Of a stretch of 64,000 nt of DNA, positions 34,595 through 43,268 are shown piece after piece. The notes beneath the pieces were generated by a model. The model saw only the letters and a program-made list of their open reading frames with translations. It had not been told where the DNA came from and searched no databases. This DNA comes from Kordia algicida OT-1 (GTDB lineage: Bacteria > Bacteroidota > Bacteroidia > Flavobacteriales > Flavobacteriaceae). A program made the translations under genes and the position numbers. Numbering within the stretch: the first letter of the stretch is position 1; each line of letters opens with the position of its first letter. The stretch covers positions 4,623,085-4,687,084 of the forward strand of contig NZ_DS544873.1 of assembly GCF_000154725.1 (NCBI RefSeq), in the 5' to 3' direction.

Positions 34595-36025
34595 ATGGAA
34601 TCAGCAATAATAGCCGTATTTGTCATAGGATATTTAGCCATAACCTTAGAACATAACTTAAAAATTGATAAGCTTATTCCCGCATTAGCCATGATGGCAA
34701 TATGTTGGGCATTCATCGCTTTTGGAATAGAAGACTTTCAAACGTGGTTCGATTCGGGAGCACATGACTTAGTCGATGGATTTAAAGACCTACCTCTTGA
34801 AGGACATCACGGAGAACCAAGTAAAATGGGATGGATGGAAGAAACACTTCTACATCATCTTGGGAAAACTGCCGAAATATTAGTCTTCCTACTTGGTGCT
34901 ATGACGATTGTAGAAATCATTGATTATTTTAACGGGTTTTCCACAATAAAAGGCTTTATAAAAACTAAAAGCAGAAAACGTGTCTTGTGGATTTTTGCAT
35001 TCCTAGCATTCATCTTATCAGCTATTATTGATAACCTAACGGCAACCATTGTATTAATTTCAATCTTACAAAAAATAATTGGCGATAGAAATATTAGAAT
35101 CTGGTATGCAGGATTAATCATCATTGCAGCAAACGCAGGTGGAGCATGGTCGCCAATTGGAGATGTAACTACTACAATGTTATGGATTGGGAACAAAGTA
35201 TCTACAGGTAAATTATTAGCGTACCTATTCATTCCATCACTATTATGTATGTTAGTACCAACACTTATTGCTTCCTTTTTAAAACCATTTCAAGGTGACT
35301 TGCCTCAAGAGGAAGAAAGTACAGAAGATCAAAAAACACATCGTTTTGGTCCAACCATGTTATATCTTGGTTTATCAGCAATTATTTTTGTGCCAATTTT
35401 CAAAGTAGTAACACACTTGCCACCTTATGTAGGAATGATGTTGTCACTGGCGGTTGTAGCTATATTTGCAGAAATATACAGCAATTCTAAGTTTAGTATG
35501 GCTTCTGTAGGAGCAGATGAAGGGCATTATGTGCAAGATACAGCGCCTGGACATCACAGTCCCGTACATCACTCGCTTTCTAAAATTGAATTGCCAAGTA
35601 TCTTATTCTTTTTAGGAATATTAATGGCAGTGGCGGCGTTAGAATCTCTAGGTTTGCTATTCGGATTTGCAGATTGGTTAAAAACAGCAACACCACAATT
35701 AGGAACAGAAATGCACTCAGGTGGCGTTTCAGATTTAGTAGTGATGTTATTAGGAGTAGGATCGGCAGTCATTGACAATGTTCCATTAGTAGCAGCTAGT
35801 TTAGGAATGTTTACTGAACCTTTAGATCATGAATTGTGGCACTTTATCGCTTTCGCAGCAGGAACTGGAGGAAGTATGTTAATCATAGGATCGGCAGCAG
35901 GAGTTGTTGCAATGGGAATGGAAAAAATAGATTTCTTCTGGTATCTCAAAAAAATCTCTTGGTTGGCTTTTGTCGGTTTCGTTGTAGGATCAGCGGCATT
36001 CATGGTTATGCGAACCTTGTTCTAA
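34595..36025 (+). CDS. nhaD: NhaD-type Na+/H+ antiporter
   Basis: This 476-residue integral membrane protein has about 12 hydrophobic segments and the NhaD hallmarks: ILSAIIDNLTATIVLISIL, ANAGGAWSPIGDVTTTMLWI and, in the C-terminal half, GSAVIDNVPLVAASLG, giving the inverted-repeat Asp-Asn pairs. A His-rich loop (about 313-330) is unusual but lies between domains. It would expel sodium in exchange for protons, as fits a marine bacterium. It lies 24 bp after the dehydrogenase gene and 51 bp before exbB. Confidence 0.94.
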   Translation: MESAIIAVFVIGYLAITLEHNLKIDKLIPALAMMAICWAFIAFGIEDFQTWFDSGAHDLVDGFKDLPLEGHHGEPSKMGWMEETLLHHLGKTAEILVFLLGAMTIVEIIDYFNGFSTIKGFIKTKSRKRVLWIFAFLAFILSAIIDNLTATIVLISILQKIIGDRNIRIWYAGLIIIAANAGGAWSPIGDVTTTMLWIGNKVSTGKLLAYLFIPSLLCMLVPTLIASFLKPFQGDLPQEEESTEDQKTHRFGPTMLYLGLSAIIFVPIFKVVTHLPPYVGMMLSLAVVAIFAEIYSNSKFSMASVGADEGHYVQDTAPGHHSPVHHSLSKIELPSILFFLGILMAVAALESLGLLFGFADWLKTATPQLGTEMHSGGVSDLVVMLLGVGSAVIDNVPLVAASLGMFTEPLDHELWHFIAFAAGTGGSMLIIGSAAGVVAMGMEKIDFFWYLKKISWLAFVGFVVGSAAFMVMRTLF

Positions 36026-36076
36026 GCATACTTAAATCAAAAAATACACGTTATATAGTTAAATCAAAAAACACAT

Positions 36077-36772
36077 ATGTTACTATTACAGTCAGTTAAT
36101 GATGCTGCAAACACAGACGAAGCAGCTGAATCTCTAGAAAAAACACTTTCTATTTACGAATTGGTCATCAATGGAGGAATTGGAAGTATCATTATCATAA
36201 GCGTACTGTTTGTATTGCTAGCCGTCGCTTTATATATTTATTTTGAACGATTATTTGCTATCAAAGCAGCGTCAAGAATCGACAAAAACTTTATGAATCA
36301 AATTCGTGATAATGTTTCTAGTGGAAAATTAGATGCGGCTAAAATGCTCTGTGCACAAACAGATTCACCTGTAGCACGATTAACGGAAAAAGGAATCTCC
36401 AGAATTGGAAAACCATTAGAAGATATCAACAAAGCCATTGAAAATGCAGGAACTTTAGAAGTTTACAAACTTGAAAAAAACGTAAGTATCTTAGCAACCG
36501 TAGCAGGTGCAGCACCAATGATTGGTTTCTTAGGAACAGTAATTGGTATGATTTTGGCATTCCATGAAATGGCAACAAGTGGCGGTCAAGCCGAAATGGG
36601 CTCGCTTGCTGGAGGTATTTATACGGCAATGACCACAACGGTTGCTGGTTTAATTGTGGGAATTATTGCGTATATTGGATACAATCACTTAGTAGTAAAA
36701 ACAGACAAAGTGGTGCATCAAATGGAAGCAAATGCAGTAGACTTTCTAGATTTATTAAACGAACCTGTATAG
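36077..36772 (+). CDS. exbB: MotA/TolQ/ExbB proton channel family protein
   Basis: This 231-residue inner-membrane protein has three helices (about 30-55, 135-160 and 180-205) and the family signature VAGAAPMIGFLGTVIGMI plus GSLAGGIYTAMTTTVAGLIV. With ExbD it forms a proton-driven motor that energises TonB at the outer membrane. It heads a compact set exbB-exbD-exbD-like-tonB-like-folC with 0-12 bp gaps, so co-transcription is very likely. Confidence 0.93.
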   Translation: MLLLQSVNDAANTDEAAESLEKTLSIYELVINGGIGSIIIISVLFVLLAVALYIYFERLFAIKAASRIDKNFMNQIRDNVSSGKLDAAKMLCAQTDSPVARLTEKGISRIGKPLEDINKAIENAGTLEVYKLEKNVSILATVAGAAPMIGFLGTVIGMILAFHEMATSGGQAEMGSLAGGIYTAMTTTVAGLIVGIIAYIGYNHLVVKTDKVVHQMEANAVDFLDLLNEPV

Positions 36773-36781
36773 TACTTTTTT

Positions 36782-37168
36782 ATGAGATTAAAAGGTAGAA
36801 ATAAAGTAAGTCCAGAATTTAGCATGTCGTCCATGACAGATATCGTATTTCTGTTGTTGGTATTTTTTATGCTAACGTCAAATTCGCCAAATGCACTCGA
36901 TTTACTATTGCCAAAAGCAAAAGGAAAATCAACAAACACGCAAAATGTAGCAGTAAGTATCAAGAAAAACCTTGAAATATATATAGATGCAGATCGTGTA
37001 AGAGCAAGTCAAGTAGAATCTAAGCTTCAAGCAAAATTGAAAGGTCAAACAGAACCTACAATCATACTTAGAGCAGAAGAAGGTGTTCCTATTGAAAAAG
37101 CAGTGAATATCATGGACATTGCCAACAGAAACAAATATAAAATCATTCTGGCAGTGCGACCACAATAA
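36782..37168 (+). CDS. exbD: ExbD/TolR family protein
   Basis: This 128-residue protein has a short basic cytoplasmic N-terminus and one transmembrane helix beginning SMTDIVFLLLVFFMLTS. The conserved proton-conducting Asp is D20. A periplasmic alpha/beta domain follows (ILRAEEGVPIEKAVNIMDIA). Its stop overlaps the start of the ExbD-like gene by one base. It partners with ExbB. Confidence 0.94.
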   Translation: MRLKGRNKVSPEFSMSSMTDIVFLLLVFFMLTSNSPNALDLLLPKAKGKSTNTQNVAVSIKKNLEIYIDADRVRASQVESKLQAKLKGQTEPTIILRAEEGVPIEKAVNIMDIANRNKYKIILAVRPQ

Positions 37169-37560
37169 TGAGTTTGCTCGAAACGAGGAATAAAAAATTT
37201 AACATACCGTTCGTTTTTATTGCGGGTGTCATTTTCTTAGTGGCATTAGCATATTTTGCGAAATATCTGGAAAGCTACAACGCAACAGGACTTAGAAACT
37301 TAGAATTGCCAGAAGTTTCAGAGACAAATGTAGAAGTTAAAAGTGTTTCAGTACGATTGGCAAAAAACGCTGTTATATATCTTGATTCTCAAGAAATAAA
37401 CAATGGCGAATTGGAAGAAATACTAAAAAAAGAATTTGAAGGTCATGCAAATCCAGTAATTCAATTGCAAGCTGAAGAAGGTGTGTCAATTGATAAGGTT
37501 GTAAAAGTAATGGATATTGCAAATAAGAATCAATACAAGGTTATATTAAAAGCACAATAA
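37168..37560 (+). CDS. ExbD-like protein lacking the channel Asp
   Basis: This 130-residue protein has one transmembrane helix (FVFIAGVIFLVALAYFAKYL) and a periplasmic domain clearly related to the preceding ExbD (IQLQAEEGVSIDKVVKVMDI against ILRAEEGVPIEKAVNIMDIA). The transmembrane helix carries no Asp, the residue essential for proton conduction, so it cannot replace ExbD alone and may form a heteromeric or regulatory subunit. Start and stop overlap by one base with ExbD (TAATG). Confidence 0.88.
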   Translation: MSLLETRNKKFNIPFVFIAGVIFLVALAYFAKYLESYNATGLRNLELPEVSETNVEVKSVSVRLAKNAVIYLDSQEINNGELEEILKKEFEGHANPVIQLQAEEGVSIDKVVKVMDIANKNQYKVILKAQ

Positions 37561-37561
37561 A

Positions 37562-38476
37562 ATGAAAAGAGATATCATGCAATCAAATTCCAAGCCAGAG
37601 CATAAAAGAGCCTCTGCGATCATTACTACGATTATTATGCTCTCTTTATTATTCTTAATGATATTCTTCGGGATGACTTACTTAGATCCGCCAGAAGAAA
37701 GTGGTATTGCTGTAAACTTTGGAACGACAAATACAGGAAGCGGAAATGTGCAACCAAAAGCTGCGTTAAAACCAAAAACAGCTCCAGAAAAGCAAGAAGA
37801 AGTAGAGACGCAAGAAACGGAAGCAGTTCCAGAAGAACAGCCAGAAACAACACCAACCGAAACAGCTTCAGAAGAAGTAGTAACGCAAGATAACACAGAA
37901 TCAATCGCCATAAAAAAAGCGGAAGAAGCAAAACGTAAGGCAGAAGAAGAAGCAAAAGCGGCAAAAGCAGAAGCAGATCGAATCGCAAAAGAAAAACGTG
38001 AAGCAGAAGAAAAGCTAGAACGAGAAAAAGCTGAAAAAAGAGCTAAATTAGATGCGATGATGAATGGAGTCAACAACTCGGATGGAACAGAAGAAGGCGG
38101 AGAAGGTTCGGGCGATGGTGAAGGTGATAAAGGAGATCCTAACGGAGATCCGTATGAAGCAAGTTACTACGGTTCGCCAGGTTCTGGAAATGGTGGAGCG
38201 GGTGGCTTTGGATTAAATGGTAGAAGTAAAATCAGTGGCGGAAATGTAGATAAGCAAGAATGTAATGAAGCGGGAAGAGTTGTTGTCAAAATAACGGTAA
38301 ACCGAGCAGGAAAAGTAATCGATGCTGTAGCAGGAGTGAAAGGAACAACAAACAATGCAAGTTGTCTGTTGCAACCTGCGGAAAGAGCAGCTTACAAATA
38401 TCGATGGAATAAAGATTCAAAAGCACCGACAACACAAGTTGGATTTATAGTTGTAAACTTCAAATTAGGACAATAA
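37562..38476 (+). CDS. TonB-like energy transducer
   Basis: This 304-residue protein has a short cytoplasmic N-terminus, one transmembrane helix (about 17-40), a Pro/Glu-rich stretch (about 60-115), a long Glu/Ala/Lys helix (KKAEEAKRKAEEEAKAAKAE, about 118-163), a Gly/Asp-rich linker and a C-terminal beta domain with the VVVKITVNRAGKVIDA pattern of TonB. It would span the periplasm and pass the ExbBD motion to outer-membrane receptors. Two Cys in the C-terminal domain could form a disulfide. The preceding genes supply its motor. Confidence 0.88.
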   Translation: MKRDIMQSNSKPEHKRASAIITTIIMLSLLFLMIFFGMTYLDPPEESGIAVNFGTTNTGSGNVQPKAALKPKTAPEKQEEVETQETEAVPEEQPETTPTETASEEVVTQDNTESIAIKKAEEAKRKAEEEAKAAKAEADRIAKEKREAEEKLEREKAEKRAKLDAMMNGVNNSDGTEEGGEGSGDGEGDKGDPNGDPYEASYYGSPGSGNGGAGGFGLNGRSKISGGNVDKQECNEAGRVVVKITVNRAGKVIDAVAGVKGTTNNASCLLQPAERAAYKYRWNKDSKAPTTQVGFIVVNFKLGQ

Positions 38477-38488
38477 TTGCTTTGATAA

Positions 38489-39709
38489 ATGACAAGTAAA
38501 GAAGCTGCTGATTGGCTAGAAATGCAATACAAATCTTCGTATCAAAAAGTCGGTGCTTCAAAAAATAGCGAAACTTGGGATTTAAAGAAAATTTCCAACT
38601 TTGCAAAGCACTTAAATTCACCCGAAAACACATTCAAAAGTATTCATGTTGCTGGAACCAATGGAAAAGGTTCTACAAGCCACATGATCGCTTCCATACT
38701 TCAAGAAGCTGGCTACAAAGTTGGTTTGTATACATCTCCACATTTAAAAGATTACAGAGAACGCATTCGTGTAAATGGCGAAATGATAACAAAGGAAGCC
38801 ACGATCAATTTTGTAAAAAATAATAAAGCTTTTATTGAAAAAAATGCATTGTCATTCTTTGAAATTACTGTTGGAATGGCGTTTGATTACTTTGCAAAAC
38901 AAAAAGTAGCTATTGCTGTTGTTGAGGTTGGTATGGGCGGACGTTTAGATTCTACGAACATCATAACCCCAGAAGTAAGCGTAATTACCAATATTGGCTT
39001 CGATCATGTTGCAATTCTGGGTGATGCTTTGGCGAAAATTGCTTCTGAAAAAGCCGGTATCATCAAAAAAAATGTTCCTGTAGTAATTGGCGAATATCAC
39101 AAAGAAACTTTTCCAGTATTTGTGAAGCAAGCTGCAGAAATGAACGCAGAATTATACCTAGCAGAAAAAACAATTCAGGAAAATTATACCACGGATTTAC
39201 TAGGTAATTATCAGCAAAAAAATTACAAATCGGCTGTGCAGGCTATTCGTTTGCTAAAAAGTTTTCAGATTGAAGAAAAACACATACAAAAAGGATTGTC
39301 TAATGTAGTAATAAATACAAAGCTACAAGGAAGATGGCAAATCATCAATCTATTTCCAAAAGTAATCTGTGATACGGCACACAACACGGAAGGTTTGACG
39401 CTTACCATGGAGCAACTTCAAAGCGAGTCGTTTCAAAAATTACACATTGTTTTTGGTGTTGTCAATGATAAAAATTTAGATCAGATACTTCCACTATTTC
39501 CTAAAAAAGCACACTATTACTTTTGCAGTCCAAAAATAAATCGTGGTTTAGATCCAAATAAGTTGCAACAACAAGCAAAAGAATGTCGTCTAATTGGTAA
39601 TGTATACGATTCAGTTTCAGAAGCCTACACAGTAGCAATGTCTAAAGCGACCACAAAAGATGTCATCTACGTTGGTGGAAGTACATTTGTTGTTGCAGAA
39701 ATAGTTTAA
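38489..39709 (+). CDS. folC: Bifunctional folylpolyglutamate/dihydrofolate synthase
   Basis: This 406-residue Mur-ligase-like cytoplasmic enzyme has the ATP loop VAGTNGKGSTSHM (about 54-66), LYTSPHLKDYRERI, VVEVGMGGRLDSTNI and VICDTAHNTEGL. It adds glutamate to dihydropteroate and folates. The length is normal. It lies 12 bp after the TonB-like gene, and two tRNA genes with their own promoter follow. Confidence 0.95.
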   Translation: MTSKEAADWLEMQYKSSYQKVGASKNSETWDLKKISNFAKHLNSPENTFKSIHVAGTNGKGSTSHMIASILQEAGYKVGLYTSPHLKDYRERIRVNGEMITKEATINFVKNNKAFIEKNALSFFEITVGMAFDYFAKQKVAIAVVEVGMGGRLDSTNIITPEVSVITNIGFDHVAILGDALAKIASEKAGIIKKNVPVVIGEYHKETFPVFVKQAAEMNAELYLAEKTIQENYTTDLLGNYQQKNYKSAVQAIRLLKSFQIEEKHIQKGLSNVVINTKLQGRWQIINLFPKVICDTAHNTEGLTLTMEQLQSESFQKLHIVFGVVNDKNLDQILPLFPKKAHYYFCSPKINRGLDPNKLQQQAKECRLIGNVYDSVSEAYTVAMSKATTKDVIYVGGSTFVVAEIV

Positions 39710-39725
39710 AAATTTTAAGTTTAAA

Positions 39726-39757
39726 TTTTGTCAGATACAAAATGTATTCTATATTTG
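39726..39757 (+). promoter_or_regulatory. Bacteroidota-type promoter of the tRNA-Val pair
   Basis: TTTTG at 39726-39730 (-33 element TTTG) and TATATTTG at 39750-39757 (-7 element TAnnTTTG) are separated by 19 bp, the classical spacing. The first tRNA starts 19 bp after the -7 box. Confidence 0.88.
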
Positions 39758-39776
39758 CATCCGCTATTAGCAATAA

Positions 39777-39851
39777 GGGCGATTAGCTCAGCTGGTTCAG
39801 AGCACCTGCCTTACAAGCAGGGGGTCACTGGTTCGAATCCAGTATCGCCCA
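39777..39851 (+). tRNA. tRNA-Val (anticodon TAC)
   Basis: A full cloverleaf of 75 nt with discriminator: acceptor GGGCGAT/ATCGCCC, D arm GCTC/GAGC, anticodon arm CCTGC-CTTACAA-GCAGG giving anticodon TAC, and T arm ACTGG-TTCGAAT-CCAGT. CCA is not encoded. Confidence 0.97.
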
Positions 39852-39874
39852 CAAACTTATTGAAAATGAACTTC

Positions 39875-39949
39875 GGGTGATTAGCTCAGCTGGTTCAGAG
39901 CACCTGCCTTACAAGCAGGGGGTCACTGGTTCGAATCCAGTATTACCCA
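39875..39949 (+). tRNA. tRNA-Val (anticodon TAC), second copy
   Basis: This tandem copy is identical except in the acceptor stem (GGGTGAT/ATTACCC, one G-U pair). The anticodon is again TAC. It lies 23 bp after the first copy and is followed at once by a terminator, so the two are one transcript. Confidence 0.97.
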
Positions 39950-39951
39950 CA

Positions 39952-39982
39952 AAAAAAGCTTCTCATATGAGAAGCTTTTTTT
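39952..39982 (+). terminator. Rho-independent terminator
   Basis: AAAAAAGCTTCTCATATGAGAAGCTTTTTTT is a near-perfect palindrome with a T-run. It ends the tRNA transcript and, being symmetrical, may also end the convergent murF transcript. Confidence 0.93.
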
Positions 39983-40015
39983 AGTTTATGTCTTGCTTTT
40001 AAAAAGCTTGGTTAA

Positions 40016-41287
40016 TTATAACAATTCCAAAATTCTTTCCAAAGCCATTCCGCGCGAACCTTTAATCAATAATGTGCTATTTTCTAGTGCTGGAAAATTT
40101 TCTTTTAATGATTCAAAAGTGGAATGAATTACGATTTTTTCGTTTGTGCTGTTAGTAATTCCGAAGTTTTCTCCGATCAAATAAATTTTTTCGATTTCTA
40201 ATGAAGCTGCATAGTCATTTATAAATTGATGCTCTTCTTTTGCACTGTCTCCCAATTCAAACATATCGCCCAAAAAAGCAATTTTAGAAGTATCTGTTAA
40301 ATCTGAAAAGTTATCCAAAGCTGCCTTCATGCTTGTAGGGTTTGCGTTATAAGCGTCTAAAATGATTTTATTGGTATTCTTAGTTAGAATTTGAGATCGG
40401 TTGTTAGAAGGGATATATGCTTCAATAGCTTCTTTAATGTCGTCTGAGTTCACTTTAAAGTACGTTCCTATGGCAATAGCGGCAGCAATGTTTGAAAAGT
40501 TATAGGAACCGATCAATTGACTTTGGATTTTTTTGCCATCAACAGCACATGAAACCATTGGATTTGCGGTTAGAAATTCTATAGAAAGATCATAAGTATC
40601 AGAACCTCCAAAAACATATGTGTTGGCATCTTGCGTTCTTTCTACTTGTTTCGTGTCGTCTCCATTCACAAAAATAAATTTGTCAGAAGCTTTTAAATAA
40701 TCATACAATTCACTTTTCCCAATAATAACACCTTCAATGCCTCCAAAGCCTTCCAAATGTGCTTTTCCGAAGTTTGTAATATATCCGTAATCTGGTTCGG
40801 CAATACTGCTTAAAAAAGCTATTTCTCTTTTATGGTTTGCGCCCATTTCAACAATTCCAATTTCTGTATCAGAATTCATAGAGAGTAGTGTAAGCGGTAC
40901 GCCAATGTGATTATTTAGATTTCCTTTGGTAGCGGTTGTGTTAAATTTTTTTGATAACACAGCATTGATGAGTTCTTTCGTTGTTGTTTTTCCATTACTT
41001 CCTGTGAGTGAAATGATAGGAATGTTTAATTGTTTTCTGTGATAATTAGCGAGTTTTTGAAGGCTTTCTAAGGCATCATTTACAAGAATAGTTTGTTCTG
41101 ATGTAACATATTCTTTTTCGTCAACTATAGCGTATGCAGCACCTTTTTCTAAAGCATCTTTAGCGTATTTATTTCCATTGAAATTATCACCTTTTAAGGC
41201 AAAGAAAATACAATTAGGGGTAATTTTCCTTGAATCGGTAGTTATGTTTGGATATTTCTGAAAGATGGTATATAACTCTTGAATCAT
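40016..41287 (-). CDS. murF: UDP-N-acetylmuramoyl-tripeptide--D-alanyl-D-alanine ligase
   Basis: This 423-residue cytoplasmic Mur ligase has the P-loop SLTGSNGKTTTKE (about 93-105), VEMGANHKREI, NFSNIAAAIAIGTYF and the C-terminal LDAYNANPTSMKAAL and FLGDMFELGDSA motifs specific to MurF. It adds D-Ala-D-Ala to the UDP-MurNAc-tripeptide. The gene follows gldJ on the same strand, but a terminator lies between them. gldJ next to murF is, as I recall, a common arrangement in Flavobacteriaceae. Confidence 0.95.
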   Translation of the reverse strand: MIQELYTIFQKYPNITTDSRKITPNCIFFALKGDNFNGNKYAKDALEKGAAYAIVDEKEYVTSEQTILVNDALESLQKLANYHRKQLNIPIISLTGSNGKTTTKELINAVLSKKFNTTATKGNLNNHIGVPLTLLSMNSDTEIGIVEMGANHKREIAFLSSIAEPDYGYITNFGKAHLEGFGGIEGVIIGKSELYDYLKASDKFIFVNGDDTKQVERTQDANTYVFGGSDTYDLSIEFLTANPMVSCAVDGKKIQSQLIGSYNFSNIAAAIAIGTYFKVNSDDIKEAIEAYIPSNNRSQILTKNTNKIILDAYNANPTSMKAALDNFSDLTDTSKIAFLGDMFELGDSAKEEHQFINDYAASLEIEKIYLIGENFGITNSTNEKIVIHSTFESLKENFPALENSTLLIKGSRGMALERILELL

Positions 41288-41312
41288 TACGTATAAAATT
41301 AAAGTTAAAACG

Positions 41313-41340
41313 AAAAAAAGCCCTGCAAAACAGGGCTTTG
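41313..41340 (-). terminator. Terminator of gldJ
   Basis: AAAGCCCTG and CAGGGCTTT pair around CAAAA (41317-41339). On the minus strand the hairpin is followed by a run of T, 27 bp after the gldJ stop. Confidence 0.9.
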
Positions 41341-41365
41341 AATAGGTACACCTAAAAGTGTAGTA

Positions 41366-43042
41366 TTAGTTTCTTGGTCTCTTTTTTCCTTGTGATTTAG
41401 AACCAACTCTAGACATTGCACATCTAAACCCAATGTAAGAAGTTGCCATATATTCTGGGAAAGCTCTCCTTTGTGCAGGGTCAATCCAATAGGCTCTATC
41501 TTTCCAAGATCCACCTTTATAGACTCTTACGTTGTCATCAATTAACGTAGTTCTTGAATCAGATTTGTCATATTTTCTAACCATTCCTAAAGAATCAGAA
41601 CCTACCACGTGCTTTGGAGCGTTGTACATACGCTTTCCGTCAGACTCACCTTCATTTTCTTCGTCTTCATTAAATAAGTCGTAGTATCTTGAAGAAGCAA
41701 CATCTCCATCACGATAATTTCTGTTGTCAGCTTTATCGAAGTTTGTTCTTAAGTATGTTTCGTTTTCGTCAATTTCAACTTGTGCTAATTGACCAGGTAA
41801 GTTTCTAGCGATAATTCTACCGTTTGCTAGCGTATCGTATTTGATATTTCCAGCTTCTACGATTTCAACAGTACCTTCGCTGTTAATTTTGTTCTTCGTG
41901 TATACATTTCCACGATAGTAGTTAAAGTCGTTTGCTTCATCATCAACAATTGGACGATATACATCGGCAACCCATTCTGCAACGTTTCCTGCCATATCAT
42001 ACAATCCAAAATCATTTGGAGGATAAGACTTTACGCGAGCAGTAATATCAGCGCCATCGTCAGACCAACCTGCAATTCCACCATAATCACCTTTTCCTTG
42101 CTTAAAGTTTGCTAACTGATCTCCACGTCTTTTTCTGTTTCCGCTTCTTGTAAACTCACCTTTCCAAGGATATTTCTTTCTACCACGTACGTTGTTGTAT
42201 TCTCTTAATCCATCCAAACCTTTAGCGGCATATTCCCACTCAGCTTCAGTTGGTAAACGATATTCTGGTAAGATGATTCCAGAAGTACGTTTTGCATATA
42301 CGTTTGTATCTTCTTCTGTAGAATCTTGTTTTTTGCTTGCCTTTTCAGCAATTCTTCCTTTGTAGTCGTCAATTTGACCTCCATATGTTTGTTTTGGACG
42401 TGTCAAATATGCTTCTGTACTAAAAGTGCTTCCACCTTCAATACTATCCGTTTTTACTCCTTTGGCAATGTAACCTTCACGTTCTAAAACAGCTTCATTT
42501 ACTCTGTCAGTTCTCCACTGGCAAAATTGAACTGCTTGAATCCAGTTTACACCAACAACAGGATATTCTGCATATCCAGGATGTCTTAAATAGTTTGTAG
42601 TCATCGTTTCGTTAAATCCTAAACGATCTCTCCAAACTAATGTGTCAGGTAAAATACCTGTGTAAATGTTTCTGTATTGTTCTTCTTCTGGAGGGAAAAC
42701 AGTTTTAGTCCAATATAAGTATTCTGTATACATTAAATTGGTAACCTCTGTTTCATCCATGTAAAAAGATTGCACGTGTTGTTGATTTGGAGTATTGTTC
42801 CAATCGTGCATAGGATCATCCTGTGTTTTTCCCATCGTGAAAGTTCCACCTTCAACGAATACTAATCCAGGTGCAGTTTCCTGATCCTTATATTTAGTGT
42901 TAGCAGTAAATCCTCCATCTTTACCGTCAATACGCCATCCTGTGGCTCTTGAAGTATTGTTTGATGATGATCTTTTACAACTAAAAAATCCTAATGAAAC
43001 TACTGCGACAAGTAGCATAATTCTTAATGTTCGCTTTTTCAT
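41366..43042 (-). CDS. gldJ: Gliding motility / T9SS lipoprotein GldJ
   Basis: I take the ATG at 43042 (558 residues, MKKRTLRIMLLVAVVSLGFF) because it begins directly with a lipoprotein signal peptide ending in the lipobox FFSC; the longer frame from 43081 adds 13 residues before it. The body is a SUMF1/formylglycine-enzyme-like fold: FVEGGTFTMG start, MDETEVTN, YRLPTEAEWEYAA, DMAGNVAEWVADVY, VYKGGSWKDRAYW and IGFRCAM. GldJ is an outer-membrane lipoprotein needed for stability of the GldK/gliding apparatus and for type IX secretion. It is divergent from porU, which strengthens the assignment. Confidence 0.93.
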   Translation of the reverse strand: MKKRTLRIMLLVAVVSLGFFSCKRSSSNNTSRATGWRIDGKDGGFTANTKYKDQETAPGLVFVEGGTFTMGKTQDDPMHDWNNTPNQQHVQSFYMDETEVTNLMYTEYLYWTKTVFPPEEEQYRNIYTGILPDTLVWRDRLGFNETMTTNYLRHPGYAEYPVVGVNWIQAVQFCQWRTDRVNEAVLEREGYIAKGVKTDSIEGGSTFSTEAYLTRPKQTYGGQIDDYKGRIAEKASKKQDSTEEDTNVYAKRTSGIILPEYRLPTEAEWEYAAKGLDGLREYNNVRGRKKYPWKGEFTRSGNRKRRGDQLANFKQGKGDYGGIAGWSDDGADITARVKSYPPNDFGLYDMAGNVAEWVADVYRPIVDDEANDFNYYRGNVYTKNKINSEGTVEIVEAGNIKYDTLANGRIIARNLPGQLAQVEIDENETYLRTNFDKADNRNYRDGDVASSRYYDLFNEDEENEGESDGKRMYNAPKHVVGSDSLGMVRKYDKSDSRTTLIDDNVRVYKGGSWKDRAYWIDPAQRRAFPEYMATSYIGFRCAMSRVGSKSQGKKRPRN

Positions 43043-43268
43043 AGTCAAGACTTGAGTATTGAGAGAAATTTTGGTTTGCAATATAGCAATTAAAGGTAAA
43101 ATATCAAGATTTATTTCAAAAATTAATATATCAATTCGCCTTCATTACAAATATTAATAGTTTTCATATAACGGGCACAGTTGTTATTTATTATTCTTAA
43201 TTTTGTTTTTTTTAAGAAATAGCTAAAACATTGAATAATATTTCAATGTATTTATCGTTAAATATGCA
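43043..43268. other. Divergent gldJ/porU promoter region
   Basis: This AT-rich spacer of about 226 bp must hold the promoters of both directions. Partial TAnnTTTG-like words occur, but no pair with correct spacing is convincing. No ORF or hairpin was seen. Confidence 0.35.

Noticed and set aside
41366-43042. GldJ read as a true formylglycine-generating enzyme.
   Set aside because: The fold is shared, but the lipoprotein signal and the position divergent from porU fit GldJ.
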